From NCBI GenBank assembly GCA_037389465.1, contig JAZARR010000059.1, positions 4,549,001 through 4,613,000 of the forward strand: DNA of 64,000 nucleotides. The letters are read 5' to 3'. Both the position numbers and the translations under genes were made by a program. Under the pieces are notes generated by a model. That model made no database searches. It was not told the DNA's origin and worked only from the letters and a program-made list of their open reading frames with translations. Source of the stretch: Baylisascaris procyonis (Eukaryota; Nematoda; Chromadorea; Rhabditida; Ascarididae). This document shows, one piece after another, positions 35,849 through 48,450 of this stretch; within the stretch, counting starts at the first letter, position 1; every line of letters starts with the position of its first letter.

Positions 35849-38800
35849 CTGCAAGAAAAAAAACGAACTAGTTGTTGGGCCTATAAGCAATCTCATTAAA
35901 AACTTATGCTAGCTAATTAATTCAGCTTATTATCTATCACCATAAAGGACGGCAACGCATTGTGAAGCACCTACATTGAAACATCACTGGAAGGTAAAGA
36001 AGCTGCCTATTTGATAAAACCATCAATTACCACAAATTTCAGTCAGCGTCTTGCAGAGACCTAATCCTCTATTGTTCATGTCGAATTTACGTTCCCTCTT
36101 ACGATCATATTCACCCAGTCAATAAGTTTGAATATACACACGATCGGTTTTCGCGGAAGCGAATGCGGGCCTTTTGAGACGCAGAATGAGAACAACTGAT
36201 TTCTAAAATAGGGATGTTTAACACCATTTCTGTTCTGTTCTGATTTGCTACTATGAACAATTTTTTCCAGAAACCTTTCGTCACACTTTTTTTTTTACAA
36301 AGACCCACTTCAAAGAAGCTAAGACGAACTTAGCTTGATTTTCAAATGGCTCATTTCTTAATTAAGACCAAGCCAGCTAAACATCCTCTTTCTTTCAGTA
36401 GTTCTCTAACAGATTACAACCTATAGAAAACTTAGCAATGAAGCAGAAGGCTGGTACCTTATCGGGGTTATAGGGCGCCTCCGTGAAGCCTTCATCGATG
36501 CCTGGAGAAGTGCTTTTGGTGGTGTGACCGTCGCCAACACGCGGATATTGTGACTCTAGCCCACCATAGAAATCAGCGAAAAGCTGTGAGCAGAGATCTC
36601 TTGCCGCCATTCCACCTGCGTGCATATCAACGAAACGCAGCAAAAGGATTCCATCTTAAAAACTGATATTCGTGTACAGTTTAACGGTGGCACCATTGCA
36701 AAGTATAGATTTTCATAGTGCGTTTTTGTGACCAGTTATTTTTCGTAGCAAGTTTTCGCGCAAAATTTTTAGTGCTGAATATTTCGCGAATGAATAAAAA
36801 AAAAACATGCAAAAGATGGAAACTTTCAGCGGTTTTTATTGTCCATGAATTTGCCAACATAAAATCATGGAAATTCGCCACAGGACACCAAGCCTATGCA
36901 AAGGTTTTCAAGAAAAGCGAATACAAGGTTTCCATTAATCAGGAAAGTAGCAACTCTTTCACAACAAAACTTCTTCGGATCCAGCGTGATGTACTCTTAT
37001 TTTCTTACATATGCTCTCACTTAATAATTAGACGCTGAATAACGTCGTTATTAGCGCACATGTTCACGTTAAACATACGTACTGAACTGCTTAAACAAAT
37101 TCATAACAAATTAAAACCTATCGAATGTTTTCCGGTTCCCGAAGAACATCACCTTGTGATGGGAATTTCCTCACCATTGAAGCCGCCACCTCAAACATCA
37201 TTAAAAATTTGGCCACTGGGCTTGCACTCGCAGAAAATTGATACATCCGTGCAAAAGTTCGAAGCCAAATTCCAACACTAACGTGCTGGTAGACTTCGAC
37301 TTCGAAGCACAACATGGACATTTAAAAAAGTAGAACCGTCACCTGGTCTGAGTCCCTTATGCACGAAACGACGTACGATAGAGGTATCCATGCGACTTTC
37401 CTCATCCAGTTTATAAGTAGACAGCAATATCGCAGCAGTGCGTTCGCGGTACGAAGCAAATATGGTGGTGCCGAAGCAGTACAAAAAGTTCAGAAGAGTA
37501 GAAATTGCCACAAATAGAAACCAGAACCTAAAATAGTTGCCCTTATCTAGTCCCTGCCATCGGATTTTTGAGAATCGTAGTTCGCAACCTGATCCGCATT
37601 TCCTCTTTAATATTAAATACAGTATCTCTTCAACTCACATATAAAAAATCAACTTCATATGTCTTTTGTTCTAACGGCATTGTACTATCGCGGAGACTTT
37701 TCGACGTCTCGGTTTCCTCTTCACTTCCATTCTTTTTAATTTAACATTTTCTTCTCATTTTTTGATGCACCTCCTTTCTATCAGCATCTTTAAAACGAAT
37801 CGCTCAATTTGTTTCTCTCAACGAAACCGTCTACCTTATTGTGTTTAGAATCCCAATGCACCATCTGCTAACGTGAATTGCGCTATTCAACTCTCTTTTT
37901 AATTTTCTTTTGTGTTTGAGTAAATCGATCCATTGCCGTAAGCACTTGAATTGATCGATTATTATGCTTTTTTGACCATGTCCTTTCCTCTTCGCGCAGA
38001 TTTTTACCAGCTCATAAGACAAAAACCAGGAGCACAGAAAAGTGTGAACTTCATACTCCAAAATCACAGGATAACTACAGAATCGCGCTTGGGTAACGTA
38101 AATGAAAAAATTTTGTCTAATGATCAATTATGGGCTCTGCATTAATGGGATTAATATTACAAGTATTCCTGCCGTACGATAACGCTCTATTCACGCTGCC
38201 ATCACTGTGAACTGAAATCCCGCGTATGACTGTTGCAGTTCCAAAAATGACGATGTGACAAAATTATTTCTCCACTTCGATTCAATTACTCTTGTATATG
38301 AACCTATGTGGCGGTTCATATGCGCATCCCTTTCCCAGGTTGAGCGAAAAGGAAAATGGAAGAAATATTCGGACCATGATAGAAGTTCTGCAGTATGATC
38401 TTTGTTCCACTTGGCTCGTAAATGAGGCCACACTGGTGATTCTTCACGCCTTCTCTATGTTGTGGAGATGCTGGAGTGGGGGGAGGGGGGAGGGAGGGGG
38501 GGGGAATGGTAGCGAAAAGATGAGGGAGAGAGCGCAATGAGAGCGGATAGCGAAAGCCGACACCATTCGCCATACAGAAAAAAAAAATGAAACAAGCTGT
38601 TGAGAGAAGAGCACACATACCAAATAAAGAGATAGATTTTCTCGTTGAACATGTTGATCATGAGCACGCACTGTACCGAATAACGATGAATATTGGCAAG
38701 GCGACGCACCTTGAAATCGCACATCGTAACTCGTGGGAACACACCTGAGTCTAGCCATTCACGTCCCTCCCATAAGTCCCGCAGCGTCTGCAACAAGCAA

Positions 38801-41800
38801 TCGCTCTTACTACAAATATGCAATCGCCTTGCAGAGAACTGCGCAATGACTTTTTGCACGATGTGTTTAATAATAGTATCTCTAGCTACACAGACAACTA
38901 ATGAGGAAAGAAAATGAGAGCAACGGCTGCAAATAAAAGTAACGACAAGGTCCACCTATCACTGAAGCTGTTTGCCGGCATTTTCCACTTGGTTTTTCAT
39001 TTAATAAGTTTTTAGCGACTGCAGCACTTACAATAATATATTTCTCCACTAAGCTTCCCCTCAAGGACCTGTCATGGCCGTTTTAGAGCAAATATGGATC
39101 CTCTGCTCTTGAGTCGTTTCTAAGCAATCCCGATGACCTCATTAACCAGTTTTCGAGACGTCGTTGAATGCTTGCGCATAAACTCTAATAGCTTTTGCAT
39201 CATAGACGGCACTAATCTCATCCTTGCTTTTAGCAAAACTTTGTGGAGAAACATTAATTTAGAAATTCTTGGCTTCGATCACCACTGAAGGCCATCAAAA
39301 CCTTCTACTATGGTGGTTGATGAATGCAGGTTATTAACCACATTCCTCTGAGGTCGAAACTTCTTTTTATACTTGAAAAAGTCACCTCTTCTCATCTGCA
39401 ATCATTTAGTGATAGTATTTTTCATATACTTTTACGATTTTTTAACTGGCGAAAATTCACACAAACCCAAATATTTTTTTTTCTCGGTTTGACAATATTT
39501 TTCAAAATTATTCGCACTTTAGTTATACATGAAAATGAGCGTAGAATGTCTTGTCAAAACAGTGGATTCATCTTCCACCAATCAATTATCTAACGCGATT
39601 CCCCCCAAGATCTAAACGAGCGCACGTTAACGTGAGTCTAGAACGTTATGATGACGTTAAACGGACAGCTGGTTTTAGAAATTCGTCATTTTAACGTATA
39701 TGCCTACTTATAAGGTCGCACACTCTTTGTGGCGCTGGTATCTGACAATATAGTTGGACTTATTTTCGAAGCGTCAATTGCATTGTTTTGCGAAATAAGA
39801 AATGCTGATTAAAATCGATTTACGATTGAATTTTTTTTATTGTTTCGATATTTTTTCAAACCCCGTTAAGAAGCATACGCACAGAAGATAAGTAATATTC
39901 AGCAAAGCGTAGGCTGGAATATTCGCAAGAACTTCTTAAAGAAATTGCTCTTTACGACCATAAACATTTAAAAAAAGCCAACTGACGATTTTCTCAGCTT
40001 TATTAACAGTTATGAAATGCGCGTCATTGCCCCAAGATGTTAGGCAATACTTATGAGCTCTGTGGTTGTCGCTTTCACTATAACTGTCCGTGAGATAAAA
40101 TAACCCCACTCACCTATCTTTGGTGGTATATCGGCTACATCAGAACTATTTCCTTGCGCATTAACGAGGCAAGTCATCAGCTACAATGTTTAATGGTATC
40201 TTGTACATGAAAACGGGCATCAAATCATGTTTTTTAATAGCGGGTGAAAGCACTGACCTGGAATCCCCACAGGTTGTAGTCGGTACCAAGAAAGTTATTA
40301 AGAATGACGAATTGAGTGAAAATATTGACAACGTAGAGAAGTTTAACGAAGATGTAGAGTGTGGAAACATAGGATCCAAGGGAGCGGCCAAAGTTGAGGC
40401 AAAGGAAATGATAGTGCATATGCGGGGCACCGATCTCAAGACTTTCCTCGACAAAATTCGCCAGCTTCCCCACCTCTTCCTTGCGTTCATCAGAGCGCGC
40501 AGAACGAATACTTTTCGCCTCTTTCACTATTGTATCCAAGTCGATACCTTAAAATAGTATCCAGAATAATTCTCCATTCCTAATCGCCGAGACTAAGCTC
40601 TCGGCTGTACTAATTTGTATCAGCTTAACAGATATGTCAATAGCCAAATCGCTAAAAAATCGATTAGATATAAACCAAGAAATGTGGCAACTTTTCATAT
40701 ATGAACGAGCACATTGCAGAAGTGAAATAAATTTGTGGGTCAAATTTGCAAAAATAAAGAACGGGAACTTTTATAACGGCATAAAAAGTGGGTAAAATTC
40801 TTGAGAAATTCAACAACACTAAGAAAATATTTTCAAGTAGTGAGATTGAAGATATCCGCTACATAGAAAATGATAATAGCCGCAATATTTCAACAAAATT
40901 TTGGAAAACTCTAAGCGCAACATCGAGTAAACTTATCTAGAGCTTTAGATGAATGAAATCGACTCAAGTCACATTTCCGATGCGTTTGTCGCTCATTATC
41001 AAGGTGACACGCCTCCTCTATGCAACTCTGAAAATTCAGCCTCACGCCACATTTTTCCAAGTCGCTCGGATGCATTTGCAGCTTCACCGTTCCAATAATC
41101 GTTGCGAACATGAACTGTGCATTACGGCGTAGTCCGCATGAGACTCACTCATGACTGCTGGACGACAGTCTAATCCACTGAACCACATGCACAACGGTTT
41201 AGGATTCAGTCAATTGACCGCCCATTTCAACGGAAAAGTTTCAAGAACAAGCAAGCGAACACTAACCACTTTGCTTGTGAAGTGTCTTCCAAATCCAGGA
41301 TGGGATGAAGAACATAAGAGCCTGTAGTGCCAGAACAATAGGTACCCACTGGTAGTAGCCGATCTCGGCGTTCCGCCTATCGCCAACATCTTCAGGTACG
41401 GGATCGTCAAAGTGCACCCAGTAAGTATTCTACAATGAGAATGTCACCGCAATACGGTATAGTGTCTTAAACAGTAAACGGTAAATGGTTTCAATTAATA
41501 ATTTTCAATTATAGCTGGAGTTCAGATGTGGCAACTTAAAACTCCCTTCAGATAAACAACCGAAAAGCTTTTATTTGGTTCATCCAATAGTAGAGCTCAG
41601 CAGAAAGACCATTATTCTCTACAGCTCTGCATGGGCTTATTTTCCAAAAAAGCTAGCCATAATACAGGCCTCAACTTCCTGCAACCAGTCGCTTCATCGC
41701 AACCAAGCCCCTTAGCCAAATAGAATCTGCCACATCTCTAAATATCCTATACCTTTGAAAGGTAATGATGTGCGGTTCGCGTTCGTTCAGTGGTACTGTC

Positions 41801-43854
41801 CCCGAAAGCTTCGAGCTACGATGAATACATGCTTTAGGCAAGAATCAATGACTAACTGATAAAAAAAAATTTTTTTTTTCACTAGACAATAGCATGAAAG
41901 GAATTCGCCTAAAAATATTAAAAAGTGGAGACCTGAATGAAGCAATAGTCTTCAGCATATTGCTCCCAACCACCTTTGAACTCCATTGGCATCCAGCACT
42001 GTATTGGAGAACCAACATATCTACAAATTAAATCGCTTTCCACCGCAAGAAAACATCACAACTCTTGCACTAAAGAGAGACTTTGCAATGGGCTGATAAA
42101 ACATTGCTTGGCAACAGTAATGTGCTCTGCCCACGTAATGTGCTCTTTCTGCACAACAAAGTGTTTATCCTCGAGAAAATTCGTGAAAAATTCAAAAATT
42201 GGACTTCGTTACCTTTACGTACAATCCTAGAGGTGTTGGTTGGTATCAAAGTAAACTACTAGGCTATTTCATCAAAAAAAAAAAAAAATGCATCGATTTA
42301 TTAGCGTCAAGTACATCGTATTTCTATTTTTTTAAAACGGTTCCACCCTCAGGCAACGTAAAATATTTCCACAAGATTGCATTGAGTCTTTTGTTCTCTT
42401 TATCAACGCATATTAAGACCCGCACCCTTTCAAGTAATTAGAATTAGATAGCAATAGATGATCTAACGCAGCAATTAAATCATCAAAAGAAGCATTCTGC
42501 AATTGAAAAGTATGCAAATTAGCGGAAATTTAGTGGAAAAGAGACATGATGCATTATATGCGGCAAATAAACGTTTTATTTTAATTGACGTCGAGGAAAC
42601 AAATCGCTGAATTTTGTTAGTGAAGACTAATCACAAATTGAAAATGAATAACAATGTGAAGTCGACTAAAGATCTCTCTTTGCATATTGTGATAGTTAAG
42701 TGGTTATTAGAACATCCAAAGACATATATTGGACACATCATGAATTTAGACAACAGTATACAGCCCATATCCGCAGCCATGTATATCTCAAAACCTTCCA
42801 CAATAAGCATACCCCTTTCCCACTTCATGGCAAACTCGGTAACTCAATTCCACTATCAGAAACTTCGTAAAATATAATCCCTCCCTCTCTTCTTCTTCCA
42901 ATTGCCTCAACCCCATTCAGGAACCAAAATTTATTTTAATAACTTATATTCCGCTCAATATAGCCCGCATCTGTCTACTATTGAGCCAAACCTCACTGAA
43001 GTAAAACCAGCCTAACTGCACTCTCCGACTATTGTGAGAAAATTCCGCATGACCTCGTCGCCGTCTGAATTTATTCATATATCCACTGCTTATATATATT
43101 CTTGCGCAACATTGGCCATTAAATAGTTTTTACATTACACTATAAGAAGTCCTGTCTGGCTGGCAAACCAATGAAAGAGTGTCACTTTCTCCAGCAGCAT
43201 TACTCAGAAAAGAAACAATATAGACTTTGGTCAGAAATAAATATTGCAAGAGAACAATAGAGGAACACTTTGGCATATTTGTGGAACGTGATGACAAAGA
43301 AAAAAAAAATTGTTCCTTCAGAGATTCATTGCACAAACAAATCGTCTAACGACGATCACTTCTGAACTGGTTAAATTTAAATTAAAAAAAAAAAAAACGG
43401 CACAACATACAATTCTGAAATATTTCATATTATTGCTATAAACTGGGAAAATTCTAGAGAAACATTGTTCGACTCGCCTCTTTTAAGATATCGCGAGTGT
43501 AAGCGCATAGCTTATGCGAGATAATGTAGTGCAAAATTAACACTCAACAATGCATGGAGTGTCTTGAAGTAATATTTTTTAAAATAGTACCACAGTGATT
43601 TTTTTCTTGCTAATCACCGATTGTTCTTAACTTTGCAAATCCTTTAATAGGGTAGCGCATAATAGGCAACAACAGAAGGCATAACAATGAAAAAATATTC
43701 AAAAAATAACATACTGTTTAGCGGAGACAAGAATGGCGAAAAATGTAAGCAATGAACTCGTAACGAAATAATTGAGTCGATCAATACGGTCGTCATAAGT
43801 GCTCGGTGAGAAAAGCCTCAAGAAGGCTGACTCGATAAACGGTATTCCCAACAT
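35789..43854 (-). CDS. inx-3: Innexin gap-junction/hemichannel protein, INX-3-like
   Basis: Eight exons in transcript order: 43854-43715, 42020-41933, 41429-41267, 40547-40258, 38787-38621, 37527-37343, 36654-36458 and 35848-35789. All phases agree, giving 429 residues plus TGA; C. elegans INX-3 is about the same length. Innexins are four-pass membrane proteins forming invertebrate gap junctions. Residues 1-46 carry the N-terminal MLGIPF start and TM1 up to VSAK. Extracellular loop 1 has two Cys (QCWMP at about 55, DYC at about 73). The family signature YYQW sits at about 101-104, starting TM2. The cytoplasmic loop follows, TM3 is in exon 4, and loop 2 spans exons 4-5 with its two Cys (TMCDF, VQCVL). 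TM4 is in exons 5-6. The C-tail has [10 protein letters not shown] and ends [12 protein letters not shown], closely matching the INX-3 tail rather than UNC-7 or UNC-9. No truncation or missing key residue is seen. INX-3 is broadly expressed in worm embryos and epithelia (known for C. elegans). Confidence 0.95.
36458..36654 (-). CDS. inx-3: Innexin exon 7: cytoplasmic C-tail
   Basis: TTTTAAG acceptor. Reads [15 protein letters not shown] (the family's DG(V/I)xLLR motif), then [14 protein letters not shown] and EAPYNPDK. Donor GTACCA, phase 0. The TKSTSPG segment is shared with INX-3. Confidence 0.93.
37343..37527 (-). CDS. inx-3: Innexin exon 6: TM4 and start of C-tail
   Basis: TTTTAG acceptor. 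Reads [18 protein letters not shown], then [13 protein letters not shown] and [15 protein letters not shown]. Donor GTGACG, phase 1. TM4 followed by a basic juxtamembrane tail is as expected for the family. Confidence 0.93.
38621..38787 (-). CDS. inx-3: Innexin exon 5: extracellular loop 2 and start of TM4
   Basis: TTGCAG acceptor. Reads [27 protein letters not shown] and [19 protein letters not shown], with both loop-2 cysteines. Donor GTATGT. The longer open frame around it (to 38955) is intron read-through. Confidence 0.95.
40258..40547 (-). CDS. inx-3: Innexin exon 4: cytoplasmic loop and TM3
   Basis: TTTTAAG acceptor. Begins [11 protein letters not shown], continues through a charged cytoplasmic loop ([13 protein letters not shown]) to the TM3 segment [18 protein letters not shown] and [12 protein letters not shown]. 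Donor GTCAGT, phase 0. Confidence 0.95.
41267..41429 (-). CDS. inx-3: Innexin exon 3: YYQW motif and TM2
   Basis: TTGTAG acceptor. Begins [19 protein letters not shown] and contains [18 protein letters not shown], the innexin hallmark at the start of TM2. It ends SG across the junction with exon 4 (donor GTTAGT). Confidence 0.95.
41933..42020 (-). CDS. inx-3: Innexin exon 2: extracellular loop 1
   Basis: TTTGTAG acceptor. Reads [20 protein letters not shown] and YAEDYCFIQ, containing the two conserved loop-1 cysteines and the CW(V/M)P signature. Donor GTCTCC, phase 0. Confidence 0.95.
43715..43854 (-). CDS. inx-3: Innexin exon 1: N-terminus and TM1
   Basis: Starts [18 protein letters not shown] and runs through [12 protein letters not shown] into TM1, ending VSAK plus two bases at a GTATGT donor. 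The upstream in-frame Met of the open frame lacks family support, so the start at 43854 is chosen because innexins of this type begin MLG(V/I)PF. Confidence 0.93.
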
Positions 43855-45386
43855 CACCTTTAAATAACGCGCATATGCATTACATCGAGCTCGCAATAAA
43901 CAAACCGAATGCGTCACAAATAGTAAACAACCAACCAAATGTATTGCAACATCACATCAACACAACGCTCAAATTACCACCTTGAACATTGGTAGAACTT
44001 CCCTAAGCAAAACTTGCAACAGGCGAATCGGGACTATCTGAGCCAATATGCTGGTTAACACGAATCCAATCTAACAACCGCAGAGACCGGTAGGAGGGGG
44101 AAGGATTGAGAACGTTTGAGTTCATATATGATTCGAACAAAGAAGAATGGAGGATATTGCTTCGGATGAGATAGTACACGCTCATCCACCTTCGACATAA
44201 GCTATTATATAGACACTTTGAAAACACACACAACATTTGCAACTGAAGTCACGATGCCGGGAATAGTGAACTGCCTTCTTTGTTACCGCAACTCTAAATA
44301 CTTGCCGATTAGTACAAAAGTCGGTGCCTTGAAATTTTGGTGGAACAATGAAATAGTTAGATATTCTTTTGGGAAGAAAGAAGAGGAGAAGAGGTGAGAG
44401 AGAGAGAGGGGAAGGGGAGATGGAGTGGAAGTTGTTTTTCGTTTTGTGGGCTGAAAGTCTAGTGAATGAAGAAAAAGCAAACTGATAAAAACACGAAGTC
44501 ATATATTTAAGCGTTTCGAAGCAATTTCCAATTGGATGGAACAATTTTTTTTCAACGCAAAAATCAATCTGTGAGCTCATAAATTCTTTTCGGCATAAAT
44601 GCAAATGTGTTGCGCCTCCAGTTTTTATTCATCTACACAAATGAGGACCAATTTACATAGGACAGAATTTTGTGTTTAATCAAAACATAAGAAACGAGTA
44701 ACTCTTTTGCATATCAAGAGCGTACGATTAGGAATGCGTTAAAAGATTGGGATGAATAAGAGCAGCGGTGTGTTAAGCGACATGTCACAGTTGTGATAGA
44801 CCGGAAAATGTTGATGGCAAGACCGAGTGCAATTTGTTTGCAAGACCACAAGGAGCAGAAGCCTCTTCTTGCATTGTCCTCTTCTCCCCCCCCCCCCTAC
44901 ACCTTCTCGGAGCTTTTGACAAAGGCGCGAGAGATGTTAACCCCCCATCACTGCCCGTTTATTCATAATATATAAGTTGAATGCAAGTGACTAAACAATA
45001 ACGCAAATTGTTTTAAACATCATTACAGATAGAAGATTATTTTAAATATTACAAAACCATATCGCAACCTTTGTTACATCACATTTCATTATTACAGCGC
45101 TTCTGTCCCTATGGTTATGAGTTTTGCACGAGTCATAATATTCGCACCATTGGATATGGACTGGTTTGACTTCGTAAGAATTGAAAAGAATGCAGTGTGA
45201 CTGGCTGAATTGATTTTCTTGAAACAGAAGGAGAGAGAAGGAATGACTAAAGGATGGTGTGAAGCGCCCATAATGGCAACGACGCGGCACATAATAACCG
45301 CATCCAAAGGTATTTCTTTTGGAGGAAAACACAGAGTACTTTGCTCAGACGATTTTTTGATTGCTTCCTCATTCGTTTCTCTTCAG
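43855..45386. other. Region upstream of the innexin
   Basis: No supported exon. It should contain the innexin promoter and 5' UTR. Purine-rich (GA) and short C-rich tracts occur near 44.38 and 44.88 kb. A plus-strand frame at 44793-44975 has no splice support. Confidence 0.4.
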
Positions 45387-47311
45387 AAATGTTTACGTTC
45401 TTGTAAACTTACTAGGTAGGCAAGAAAAAATCTGCCATAGTTTTGTTTTTTTAATCATCAATTTGTCCCTGAAGATTTCCTAAAAACGCCTAATTCCTTA
45501 GCTATTCATATCGTAAACGATGATCAATTACCGTAAGCGAGAGTTACATAAAGCACAATAAAATAGAGCGCCCCTACTCATCTTTCATGCCAGATGACAC
45601 GGCTGGCAGCAAAAGCAGTAAACAGACATAGTAAGCAAACAAACAGAATCTTGTTGAAACGCTCCCATTCTCATATTGTTTTGGAGAATTTGTTTTAAAA
45701 TAATTCTCAGCAAACAAAGTGAAATTTTCAAATGCTTCTTTTAATGCTTCGGATAATCACACAGGTATGATATTAATCGCGCAAGAGTAATTGAACAAGC
45801 AATATGTCCTTAAAAAGTTCGAAAAATTTCTTAACCTTGCAGTGTTTTTTAACTTTAAGAGTTCATTTTTTGTAGAAAATTTTTGTGCATTTTTTTGGGT
45901 AAAAAATACCAAGAATGCTAAGCCTAAGCTCTCGTAGAGTAATAGAAATCCGTTCCTTCCCATATGCGGATGACGCATCTGTGTAGATCGCTGGAATTCT
46001 CCTCTTCAGAGAATTTAACCATCCAGCCTACAGTCTGAATATGGCACCTACTATGATAGAGCAACTTCGAGGGAAGTTTTGACGACGAAAACATGGCCTC
46101 GGCGTTGAGGCACTGCTTTATGTCTTTCGTCAAAATTTCTTTTCGACTGCAGTGCTTCATTAATGTTACGATCGGGGATTATGCATACGTCATAAAAGAG
46201 ACTATACTGAGAACTAATATTCTGCATATTTGCCGTTTAATAAATGCCGAAAACTGTTTGAACATTTCGATCTCCTCCTCCTTCTTCTCACCCTCCCCTT
46301 CCAAAAATTGGCTGGGTGGGGGGATTTCACGCATAGCCTGAAAGAACAGAGACAGCCCAAAGCAACGGATGAGAACCTGGAGAAATTGAATAAAAATAGG
46401 GAAACCATTTTTGAAGATGTAGCTGGGCATAATTTCGAAAATAAGGCGTTCTTTTTGCATTCCAGTAAGTAATTCTCACCGTCTCCTACCTTCCCCTCCA
46501 CCCCCCCCCCCCCACCCATTTGTTTAAATTCGGATCTTTTCCTAAAGCACCCATTGATGGGAATTGATATAGTCGTTTCAAATTTTCTGAATGACAATAA
46601 ATATTCATTATATTCGTCCAGTAAGGCAGCGAGAAATATTCACATTAATACCATGTAACTTGATTAGTCTGCAAACAATGACAAATGCATGGAATTGTTC
46701 CTTTTTTTTTTCAATTCTTCCAAAGCGTCTACGTTCTTTTTTTTTTGGTTCATCCAATGGCCAGCGAACTTTTCATGCTTCACTCTTCCCCCTCCCCTTT
46801 TAGGGACTCCATTAGTACCATACCACTTTTAACTCATTGCCGGTTAGTTGCACCTTTTTTGTTTGGTACACCGCGACGTGGTGTCTGTTTAATTCATGTA
46901 TTTAATGACTCGTCTCAGTCTGTACAGATTTGCTAATATACGTTCGAAAATATGTGTCAGGATTTAATTAGCCATCGTTAAGTGTTAAAACTCGATTTTC
47001 TCGAATGAATCCGACTTTTACGCGTCACTTTTTTTTTGAAGTAATGTATAAAAAACTTAAAGACTAAGAAATCGAAACAAAATTTTCCTCGGAAATGTAC
47101 TTAGATAGTGAGCGAAGAGACGAGGAGTGTACTCAATTCTTTTCGGAGTAAACAGAAAATTGATGAGGTTAAAAACCTCCTGATTAAATTTTCTGATGCA
47201 AACATTGTAAAGGCACATGAAAAAGATTTTGATAAGTGGGGAGGTGTGCCAGACAGGATGACATTACGTGCACACTTGATATTCCACTCATCGGACCGAC
47301 CGTTTTCATAA
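45387..47311 (+). CDS. 3' exons of a small, highly charged protein of unknown function
   Basis: Exons 45387-45415, 46337-46464 and 47109-47311 (stop TAA at 47309) agree in phase (0 to 2, 2 to 1, 1 to stop). The middle exon reads KEQRQPKATDENLEKLNKNR and ETIFEDVAGHNFENK, ending at a perfect GTAAGT donor. The last begins MSEETRSVLNSFRSKQ and continues KFSDANIVKAHEKDFDKWGG. It is helical and rich in Lys, Glu and Asn. The layout recalls small nematode-specific secreted families such as SXP/RAL-2 (DUF148), but I cannot see that family's motif, so function is unassigned. The first coding exon was not found. The acceptor of the last exon is GATAG, with another AG four bases upstream; phase favours the second. 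Confidence 0.5.
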
Positions 47312-47358
47312 ATAATTTAATATATGCAAATTTTCATGAATAATTTAATATATACAAA
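47303..47358. repeat. Tandem duplication of a 28-bp unit over the stop codon
   Basis: Two adjacent 28-base units, 47303-47330 and 47331-47358, begin TTTTCATAAATAATTTAA and TTTTCATGAATAATTTAA and differ at two positions. The first holds the stop codon of the gene ending at 47311. In the second copy the matching TAA is GAA-shifted (CATGAA). Confidence 0.85.
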
Positions 47359-48099
47359 ATAATCGCTTATTAGGTGGGATATAAAACACAATATAAACGA
47401 TAAAATACAGCGCAGAATTGCCCCTGCAACTCTATCCTCCCTTGCAGTCCTTCCACCAATATGGCCCTATGGCCCCCATGGATAACAGCAAGCAATAACA
47501 TCTGCAAAGATTGTCAACACGGAGGCGTTGAATGAAATGACGAAACCTAACAAACATTAAAAAAGAAAAGAACAACCAAAAGTTCAACGCAAAAACTGAA
47601 AATAAAAGAAGCACTTCAGCAACGAAAGTGACCATCCACCAGCAATGAGACAACAGAATGAAGGCGAGATGTGTGAATGTAGAAATTTGAAATTGGCCAA
47701 CGACACGCGCTAAGAAATTCACGTCAAGATCATCGTTCGTATTTGATTTTCTCCTACCTTAATTACCTCTCACTCATTCCCCTCATGGCAACTTAAAATT
47801 TCTTCTACTCATGTGTTTCGAAAAAGTAAAACCGCGTCTAGAGGTGGCAAAGAGAGGTCATAATGCGACGATCAAAATTTCACAAATGGCACATTTAGCG
47901 CGATGTTGATGAATGGGGTTATAACGACTATTCGCTGCTCTAAGCAACGCCAGATTCATCTAAAAAGTACTTCGCGTTCCATCCACATTCCATAAAAACA
48001 ACTCCACCTCCATTCCTGAAAAAAATTGTCATTCATATATGCTACACGTTTGTTTATTTCATACCATTATCGTAAATTAGAACTAGAACTAAGGAAGGG

Positions 48100-48450
48100 A
48101 CGGGATGCAAGATGACGAGTGCGCGAGAAGGGAATTGCATAGAGAATCGACGCCTATGGATGAGGCCATTCGTGCACGCCCACTAGCCAAGAGAGCGGTC
48201 AGTACGAGAGAGCACTGTCCACTCCAAGGCGAGCGTTGACCCTTAGCGGTCCACGCACGCAAAGGTCAGCGAGCGTGCTTACGCTGCGTGTCCTATCGAG
48301 CGCGTGCGCAACGCATCGTTGCTACAGACTTCCTTTATCGGGCTGGACTCATGTGACGACTCCAGACATTGACCACAGTCAGCGCTTTCGAACAGATGGT
48401 AGAAGATGGCGTGTGGTGCAAATTTATGGACACGAAGAGGTGTTCCTGTA
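48100..48450. other. CpG-rich island in AT-rich DNA
   Basis: A marked jump in GC and CpG content (GAGCGCGTGCGCAACGC, GGTCCACGCACGCAAAGG). Short frames are open on both strands but none has splice signals. It could be a promoter, a small RNA locus or an inserted repeat. Confidence 0.35.

Noticed and set aside
38455..38955. 166-codon minus-strand open frame, the longest in the window
   Set aside because: Only 38621-38787 is coding (innexin exon 5). The rest is intron read-through and the complement of a GA-rich tract.
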